The position numbers and the translations under genes were made by a program. A DNA stretch of 10,652 bases. Source: Candidatus Micrarchaeota archaeon UBA95. Lineage in GTDB: Archaea > Micrarchaeota > Micrarchaeia > Norongarragalinales > Norongarragalinaceae. The stretch lies in contig DALH01000006.1 in the NCBI GenBank assembly GCA_002499405.1, positions 1 through 10,652 of the forward strand, given 5' to 3'. Below, one piece after another: positions 6,480 to 10,652 of the stretch (position 1 is its first letter; each line of letters begins with the position of its first letter). The notes beneath the pieces are model-generated. The model saw only the letters and a program-made list of their open reading frames with translations. It made no database searches and was not told the DNA's origin.

Positions 6480-7706
6480 CTATTTGCGGTGCTTGCCCCG
6501 AATGGATTCAAGTATTTTGCGTGCGTTGTCCGCCTTGATGTTTTTGCTTTCAACGAGTTTTTTCGCGACTTCATCCATCTCGCTTTCCTTTGCGCCGGCT
6601 TGAATTGCGATGGTTCGCGCGTGCAGGCGCATGTGGCCGCGGTTTATTCCCTCGGTTGCGAGCGCCTTCAGGGCCGCAAAGTTGTTGGCGAGGCCAACGC
6701 ACGCCATTACTTCGGCGAGTTCGCGCGCGCTCTTTACCCCCAGCACTTTGAGGTTGGCTTGGGCTACCGGATTGAGTTTGATTGAGCCGCCCACGATGCC
6801 TACTGCCAGCGGCAGTTCAATGGTTCCCACGAGGTCGCCTTTTTCATTTACCTCGTATTTTGCGAGCGGCTCATGCCTGCCTGAGAGGGAGGCGTAGAAG
6901 TGTGCGCCCGCTTCCAGCGCACGCCAATCGTTGCCGGTGGCTATTGCCACGGCGTCTATTCCGTTCATTATTCCCTTGTTGTTCGTGCAACAACGGTAAA
7001 CGTCTTTTTCCGCGAAGTCGTACGCCTTGAGGATTGCGTTAATCGTTTCCTCTCCGAGCACGCTCTTTGGGAAGGTCGCGCTTGCCTTGACGGTTCGATG
7101 AAGGCAGAGGTTGGTGAGGATGCACAAACCAGTTTTTTTTCCGGTGAGTTCCTCAAGTTTCTCCGATAATGCTTCGCACGCGGCGTTTACCGTGTTCGCG
7201 CCCATTGAGTCGCGCACGTCGTAAAGGAGGTGTGCAACGAGGTAGGGTCCGCTCCAATGCGTTTCAATTCTGCGGGCGCCGCCACCCCGCTTCTTCATGC
7301 TTGGGCTTTGTTCGTCAAGAAATGAGAGCAGCTCTTTTTCGTGTTCGCGAATGGTTTTCTCGGTTTCCTTGTCGGCGTTAAGGAATTGTATTTGGCCGTC
7401 CATTATTGGTTCGCTTGCTTCAGCCTTGAACCCGCCGCTGGCTCTCGCAATTTTCGCGGCGTTGGATGCAGCGGCAACAACCGAGGTCTCCTCTATTGCC
7501 ATTGGAATCAGGATTTCGCGGCCGTTCACCACAAAGTTGGTTGCGATTCCCACGGGAAGGCGCGTGGTTGCAACCACGTTTTCAATCATTATGTTTGCGG
7601 CTTCCAGGTCGGTTTCCTTTGTTTTGGCGTAGTTTACTCCCATGGCTTCCTCAATTATTTTCCGCCGTTCCTTAATGCTCCTCTTGTAAAACCCACCAGT
7701 ATCCAT
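6480..7706 (-). CDS. mvaA: HMG-CoA reductase, class II (bacterial type)
   Basis: This 408-residue soluble enzyme reduces HMG-CoA to mevalonate, the committed step. It aligns through its length with the class II enzyme of Pseudomonas mevalonii (428 residues), from GFYKRSIKERR at the N-terminus through MIENVVATTRLPVG, DVRDSMGANTVN and ATGNDWRALEAGAH. The catalytic residues fall at E73 (IEETS), K244 (NNKGIMNG), D260 (GNDW) and H358 (NRGHM), with the same K-D and D-H spacings (16 and 98) as the Pseudomonas enzyme. No membrane segments are present. ATG 7704-7706 matches the family N-terminus; the frame extends 38 residues further upstream, but that would run through the promoter and into HMG-CoA synthase. 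A TATA-like box 27 nt upstream predicts a leaderless message. Most archaea use class I; class II in archaea is a recognised sign of bacterial gene transfer (for example Archaeoglobus and Thermoplasma). Confidence 0.96.
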   Translation of the reverse strand: MDTGGFYKRSIKERRKIIEEAMGVNYAKTKETDLEAANIMIENVVATTRLPVGIATNFVVNGREILIPMAIEETSVVAAASNAAKIARASGGFKAEASEPIMDGQIQFLNADKETEKTIREHEKELLSFLDEQSPSMKKRGGGARRIETHWSGPYLVAHLLYDVRDSMGANTVNAACEALSEKLEELTGKKTGLCILTNLCLHRTVKASATFPKSVLGEETINAILKAYDFAEKDVYRCCTNNKGIMNGIDAVAIATGNDWRALEAGAHFYASLSGRHEPLAKYEVNEKGDLVGTIELPLAVGIVGGSIKLNPVAQANLKVLGVKSARELAEVMACVGLANNFAALKALATEGINRGHMRLHARTIAIQAGAKESEMDEVAKKLVESKNIKADNARKILESIRGKHRK

Positions 7707-7728
7707 ACTGTTGTTTTGGGTTTCTTTC

Positions 7729-7737
7729 AATAAAAAA
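7729..7737 (-). promoter_or_regulatory. TATA-like box for HMG-CoA reductase
   Basis: TTTTTTATT on the minus strand is centred 27 nt upstream of the reductase ATG at 7706. There is no Shine-Dalgarno sequence before that ATG, so a leaderless transcript is likely. Confidence 0.5.
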
Positions 7738-7746
7738 CTAATTCGC

Positions 7747-7767
7747 CGATTGACGTATGACCAATCG
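7747..7767. repeat. Inverted repeat CGATTG-N9-CAATCG between divergent promoters
   Basis: Perfect 6-bp arms at 7747-7752 and 7762-7767 flank a 9-bp spacer (ACGTATGAC). The repeat lies between the reductase TATA-like box (ends 7737) and the synthase TATA-like box (starts 7768) and directly abuts the latter. Its position suits an operator for a dimeric regulator acting on both promoters. Six-base arms can arise by chance, and I saw no copy in the other two divergent gaps. Confidence 0.35.
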
Positions 7768-7775
7768 TTTATTAA
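7768..7775 (+). promoter_or_regulatory. TATA-like box for the HMG-CoA synthase operon
   Basis: TTTATTAA is centred about 29 nt upstream of ATG 7801, placing transcription start at or just before the ATG. No Shine-Dalgarno precedes the ATG, so the operon's first gene is probably translated from a leaderless end. Confidence 0.5.
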
Positions 7776-7800
7776 CGTTAGGTTTACTTTGGTTACTGCT

Positions 7801-8841
7801 ATGTTTAATGGAGTGGGCATTACCGGTTATGGAACCTACGTCCCGCGCATGAGAATAAAAATTGAGGAGATAGCGCGGGTGTGGGGAAAGGACGGGGCTT
7901 CGTTAAGCAAATCCCTCAACATCAAGGAAAAGACGGTGGCGGCTTATGACGAGGATTCGTGCACTCTCGCGGTTGAAGCGGCGAGAGTTGCCTGTAGGAA
8001 CGTTGACGCTTCCAAAATCGGTGCGGTCTTCGTCGGCTCGGAGAGTCCTCCTTATGCAGTGAAGCCGTCTTCCACGGTTGTTGCGGAGGCATTGGGGTCA
8101 ACCCCCAACATGACGGCCGCGGACCTGGAATTTGCGTGTAAGGCAGGAACCGCGGGCATTCAGAGCGCTCTTGCAATGGTTGCCTGTGGAATGATTGAAA
8201 GCGGCCTTGCAATAGGTTCGGACACGGCTCAGGGGAGGCCGAATGACGTGCTTGAATTCAGTTCAGGGTCGGGGGCCGGGGCGATTCTAGTGGGAAAGGA
8301 GAAAGTGATTGCCTTGGTTGAAGCCACGTACTCTTTTTCAACGGATACGCCCGACTTCTGGCGCCGGAGCCACGCTGAATTCCCGAAACACGCGGGACGC
8401 TTCACAGGGAAGCCGGCTTACTTCAAGCACGTTGCTGGCGCAGCCAACCGGTTATTTCAGGAACTTGGGACCAAGGCGGAGGATTATGATTACGCGGTGT
8501 TCCATCAGCCAAACGGCCAATTCCCGTTGAAGGTCGGCGAACAACTGGGTTTTGAAAAGGAGAAGGTTTTGCCGGGGATGGTTACGCCGCTTATCGGTAA
8601 CACTTACAGCGGCGCGACCATGATTGCGCTGTGTGCGGTTCTTGACGTTGCGAAGCCGGGTCAAAGAATTCTGGCGGTATCATATGGCAGCGGTGCAGGC
8701 AGCGACGCTTTTTCGTTGAGCGTAACCGATGAAATTGAAAACGCAAGGCAGCCCGTTCCGGTTTTCGAGCAGATTAAGGACAAGGAATACGTTGATTACG
8801 CGCTCTATGTGAAGCACAGGAGGAAGTTGAAGAGCTTATGA
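7801..8841 (+). CDS. Hydroxymethylglutaryl-CoA synthase, archaeal type
   Basis: This 346-residue thiolase-fold enzyme condenses acetyl-CoA with acetoacetyl-CoA to HMG-CoA. The catalytic triad of the family is visible: E81 in GSESPPYAVKP, nucleophile C113 in LEFACKAGTAG, and H235 in VFHQPNGQFP. The N-terminus MFNGVGITGYGTYVPRMRIK and the length are those of archaeal synthases rather than the longer eukaryotic ones. The frame is open upstream to 7711, but ATG 7801 gives the conserved N-terminus and sits at the right distance from a TATA-like box. The gene overlaps the thiolase by ATGA (8838-8841) and precedes the DUF35 gene. In methanogens these three proteins form one complex that passes acetoacetyl-CoA directly from thiolase to synthase, which pulls the unfavourable thiolase reaction forward; the same is expected here. 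Confidence 0.96.
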   Translation: MFNGVGITGYGTYVPRMRIKIEEIARVWGKDGASLSKSLNIKEKTVAAYDEDSCTLAVEAARVACRNVDASKIGAVFVGSESPPYAVKPSSTVVAEALGSTPNMTAADLEFACKAGTAGIQSALAMVACGMIESGLAIGSDTAQGRPNDVLEFSSGSGAGAILVGKEKVIALVEATYSFSTDTPDFWRRSHAEFPKHAGRFTGKPAYFKHVAGAANRLFQELGTKAEDYDYAVFHQPNGQFPLKVGEQLGFEKEKVLPGMVTPLIGNTYSGATMIALCAVLDVAKPGQRILAVSYGSGAGSDAFSLSVTDEIENARQPVPVFEQIKDKEYVDYALYVKHRRKLKSL

Positions 8842-10001
8842 GGAAGGTTTCCATTGTCGGAGCGGGGATGACCCGTTTCGGCGAGCACTGGGAGACGAGT
8901 TTCCGCGACCTCATAGTGGAAGCCGGAGTAAAAGCGTTGACGGACGCGCAGATGCCCGGCCAAGATGTTCAAGCCATTTTCGGGGGTTGCATGGCCAGCA
9001 GCCGCTTCATAGCGCAGGAACACATAGGTTCGCTCATAGCCGACCAGGTCGGCCTCAAACCGATTCCGTCGACGCGGTGCGAGGCGGCCTGCGCTTCGGG
9101 CGGGGTAGCCCTTCACTCGGGTTGGCTGGCCATTGCTTCGGGTCGTTACGACGTTGTAGTGGTCGGAGGCGTGGAAAAAATGACCGAGATCGGGACGTCC
9201 AGGGCCGCCCTTGCCTTGGGTGGAGCCGGCGACCAGGAATGGGAATTGTTTAACGGCGCGTCCTTCCCCTCGATTTACGCCTTGATGGCTTGCAGGCACA
9301 TGCACGATTACGGGACAACCGAAGAGCAGATGGCGTCTTGTGCCGTTAAGAATCACGCTAACGCGGTCAACAACGAGTATGCCCAATACCGGAAGAAAAT
9401 AACCATTGAACAGGTAATGAATTCGGGTTACGTTGCCTCGCCCCTGAAATTGTTTGATTGCTCTCCCTTGACGGACGGGGCTGCAGCGGTAGTGCTCTGC
9501 GCTTCCGAAAAAGCGCGGAAGTATTCGGATGCACCCGTTGAAATTTTTTCCACTTCCCAGGCCAGCGGCACCCTTTCCTTGGCAAGCCGCTCGTCTTTCA
9601 CCTCAATTGACGCTACCCGCGTTGCGGCAAGGGACGCCTTTGATCACGCTCGTTTAACCCCGAAAGATGTTGACGTTGCCGAAGTCCACGACTGTTTTAC
9701 GATAGCTGAGATTATGGCCATAGAGGATTTGGGTTTTTTCAAAAAAGGTGAGGGCGGAAAGGTTTCCGAGGAGGGCCGCACCGCCTTAAACGCCGAGATT
9801 TCCGTTAACACCAGTGGCGGGCTGAAGGCCTGCGGGCACCCCGTGGGTGCGACCGGCGTCAAGCAAGCAGTTGAGATAACATGGCAGCTCCGCGGCGAGG
9901 CCGGGAAACGCCAAGTTAACGGCGCGGAAATCGGTTTGACGCACAATGTCGGCGGCAGCGGAGGCACCGCCGTCGTGAACCTTTACAAGAGGGGTGACTG
10001 A
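8838..10001 (+). CDS. Acetyl-CoA C-acetyltransferase (archaeal SCP-x-like thiolase)
   Basis: This 387-residue thiolase makes acetoacetyl-CoA from two acetyl-CoA and feeds HMG-CoA synthase. Catalytic residues are C85 in CEAACASGG, H284 in VHDCF and H334 in CGHPVGATG, the C-H-H set of the SCP-x/archaeal thiolase group (the HDCF motif replaces the NEAF motif of classical thiolases). The glycine-rich C-terminal strand NVGGSGGTAVV is intact and length is normal. Its ATG lies within the ATGA overlap with the synthase stop, so translation is coupled. The next gene, a DUF35 protein, starts one or a few bases from the thiolase stop. A role in fatty acid or other acyl-CoA breakdown is possible for this family in general, but the operon argues for the mevalonate pathway. 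Confidence 0.95.
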   Translation: MRKVSIVGAGMTRFGEHWETSFRDLIVEAGVKALTDAQMPGQDVQAIFGGCMASSRFIAQEHIGSLIADQVGLKPIPSTRCEAACASGGVALHSGWLAIASGRYDVVVVGGVEKMTEIGTSRAALALGGAGDQEWELFNGASFPSIYALMACRHMHDYGTTEEQMASCAVKNHANAVNNEYAQYRKKITIEQVMNSGYVASPLKLFDCSPLTDGAAAVVLCASEKARKYSDAPVEIFSTSQASGTLSLASRSSFTSIDATRVAARDAFDHARLTPKDVDVAEVHDCFTIAEIMAIEDLGFFKKGEGGKVSEEGRTALNAEISVNTSGGLKACGHPVGATGVKQAVEITWQLRGEAGKRQVNGAEIGLTHNVGGSGGTAVVNLYKRGD

Positions 10002-10002
10002 A

Positions 10003-10401
10003 GTGAAGGATGCACTGCCCTTGATTTGGAGGCGAAGCAAGGAGCGCTACCGCCTTCTCGGCAACCGCTGCCAATCCTGCAACCAGGCGTATTACCCATC
10101 CAGAAAAATTTGTTCCAAGTGCAGGCGCGCCTCAAAACTCGTTCCCGAGGAAATGCCAAAGAAGGGTAAAGTGATTTCGTTTACGCAGGTTTTTTCCGCG
10201 CCCGAAGGATTCGAGAACGAGGCGCCGTATTTCTTGGCATTGATAGAATTGGATAACGGCGTAATAATCCTTTCACAAATCGTTGATTCGCCTTCAGAAA
10301 GAATCGTGATAGGTGCGCCCGTGAAAATGGTTTTCCGCCGTGTTTTTGAAGATGGCAGTCAGGGGGCAATTGCTTACGGTTTCAAGTTCAAAGTTGAATA
10401 G
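10003..10401 (+). CDS. DUF35 zinc-ribbon/OB-fold protein, thiolase-HMG-CoA synthase scaffold
   Basis: This is a 132-residue protein with the DUF35 architecture: a short N-terminal helix (LIWRRSKERY), a rubredoxin-like zinc ribbon with C23-x2-C26 and C37-x2-C40, then an OB-fold beta-barrel from about residue 55 (KGKVISFTQVF) to the end. Proteins of this family bridge thiolase and HMG-CoA synthase in the archaeal acetoacetyl-CoA channelling complex and help hold the CoA of the shared intermediate. The GTG at 10003 is preferred because GGTGA (9993-9997) lies five nt before it; an in-frame GTG at 9994 would add three residues, overlap the thiolase stop and place the start inside that motif. It is the last gene of the operon, followed by a new promoter. 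Confidence 0.9.
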   Translation: MKDALPLIWRRSKERYRLLGNRCQSCNQAYYPSRKICSKCRRASKLVPEEMPKKGKVISFTQVFSAPEGFENEAPYFLALIELDNGVIILSQIVDSPSERIVIGAPVKMVFRRVFEDGSQGAIAYGFKFKVE

Positions 10402-10415
10402 GGAATAGGGAAGAC

Positions 10416-10425
10416 CTTTATATTT
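10416..10425 (+). promoter_or_regulatory. TATA-like box for the downstream membrane protein gene
   Basis: CTTTATATTT is the closest match to an archaeal box A consensus in the window. Transcription start would fall near 10440-10447, close to the ribosome site of the next gene. The T-rich run within and after it could also help terminate the preceding operon. Confidence 0.5.
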
Positions 10426-10440
10426 TTCAGCTCCGTCATT

Positions 10441-10447
10441 GGAGGTG
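10441..10447 (+). promoter_or_regulatory. Shine-Dalgarno site of the downstream membrane protein gene
   Basis: GGAGGTG is a strong match to the anti-Shine-Dalgarno but lies 12 nt before the ATG at 10460, longer than the 5-9 nt used elsewhere in this window. An in-frame GTG (10445) overlaps the motif and is an unlikely start. Confidence 0.55.
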
Positions 10448-10459
10448 GGTAGTAATCGA

Positions 10460-10652
10460 ATGAGTAACTGGCTGGTTTACGCATTGTTCGCCATGCTGTG
10501 CGTTTCGGTGGCCAACATCCTCCTCAAAATATTCGTTCGCGACCACGCCCAGTCAATCGGCCAGAACGCGTTGATTGGAACCGCGGTTTTGGTATTGCTT
10601 GCGGTCGCGGCCGCCTATTACTTTTTCTTCCGCGAAGCCGGGCAGGACTTCG
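10460..10652 (+). CDS. Membrane protein, possible EamA/DMT-type transporter, truncated by window edge
   Basis: The first 64 residues are visible and the frame is open to the edge. They hold two hydrophobic segments, LVYALFAMLCVSVANILL (residues 5-22) and ALIGTAVLVLLAVAAAYYFFF (38-58), joined by a short charged loop with KIFVRDHAQS. The N-terminal WLVYALFAM..VANILLK pattern resembles the first half of EamA/DMT-family drug-metabolite transporters, often found as half-size units in archaea. Two helices are too little for a firm family assignment. It has its own TATA-like box and Shine-Dalgarno and is probably transcribed separately from the mevalonate operon upstream. Confidence 0.6.
   Translation, partial: MSNWLVYALFAMLCVSVANILLKIFVRDHAQSIGQNALIGTAVLVLLAVAAAYYFFFREAGQDF

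Noticed and set aside
5990..6574. Minus-strand 194-codon frame opposite mevalonate kinase
   Set aside because: It is antisense to a gene with all GHMP motifs, overlaps the 3' end of the reductase gene, and has no recognisable domain.
7711..7800. 30-residue N-terminal extension of HMG-CoA synthase
   Set aside because: The conserved synthase N-terminus starts at ATG 7801, and the extension would cover the divergent promoter.
7707..7820. 38-residue N-terminal extension of HMG-CoA reductase up to an ATG at 7820
   Set aside because: It would overlap the start of HMG-CoA synthase and run through the TATA-like boxes; the family N-terminus begins at ATG 7706.
1..10652. Searched for tRNA/rRNA genes, CRISPR repeats, insertion sequences and transposases
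   Set aside because: Nothing recognisable was seen by eye; nearly all of the window is coding and no intergenic gap exceeds 100 nt.

Overview
The window is archaeal. It carries the archaeal HMG-CoA synthase / acetoacetyl-CoA thiolase / DUF35 trio and an aCPSF2-like beta-CASP nuclease. Its promoters are TATA (box A)-like, lying about 25-30 nt upstream of apparently leaderless starts, and other genes have GGTGA-type Shine-Dalgarno sites. The genome is moderately GC-rich (hand-counted 60-nt blocks in typical genes run 55-65%) with a lysine-rich proteome. A small-genome (DPANN-like) lineage is possible, but I cannot prove the lineage from this sequence.

Layout, left to right. On the minus strand are the N-terminal part of a membrane-bound pyrophosphatase (1-437, cut by the window edge) and, upstream of it, the beta-CASP nuclease (456-1697). 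A divergent promoter region (1698-1793) then leads into type I IPP isomerase (1794-2318, +). Next comes a minus-strand operon read right to left: diphosphomevalonate decarboxylase (4397-5467), phosphomevalonate kinase (3184-4395) and an AT-rich SAM-methyltransferase-like gene (2348-3169). A second divergent promoter separates it from mevalonate kinase (5543-6469, +). That gene converges on class II HMG-CoA reductase (6480-7706, -). A third divergent promoter (7707-7800) drives HMG-CoA reductase leftward and HMG-CoA synthase - thiolase - DUF35 protein (7801-10401) rightward. The window ends in the N-terminus of a membrane protein resembling EamA/DMT transporters (10460 onward).

Together the genes encode every step from acetyl-CoA to IPP and DMAPP: thiolase, HMG-CoA synthase (with the DUF35 protein as presumed scaffold), HMG-CoA reductase, mevalonate kinase, phosphomevalonate kinase, diphosphomevalonate decarboxylase and IPP isomerase. 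This is the full eukaryote-like mevalonate route. It is not the usual archaeal variants, which use phosphomevalonate dehydratase or phosphomevalonate decarboxylase plus isopentenyl phosphate kinase. The first module (synthase, thiolase, DUF35) is archaeal in type. The rest (class II reductase, GIGASA-type mevalonate kinase, PMK, decarboxylase, Nudix isomerase) is bacterial/eukaryote-like, and the two meet at the 7707-7800 divergent promoter.

The main points for a second look are the complete mosaic cluster, the unexplained AT-rich methyltransferase gene whose compositional footprint runs into the 3' end of the PMK gene, and a small inverted repeat lying exactly between the two core promoters at 7747-7767.
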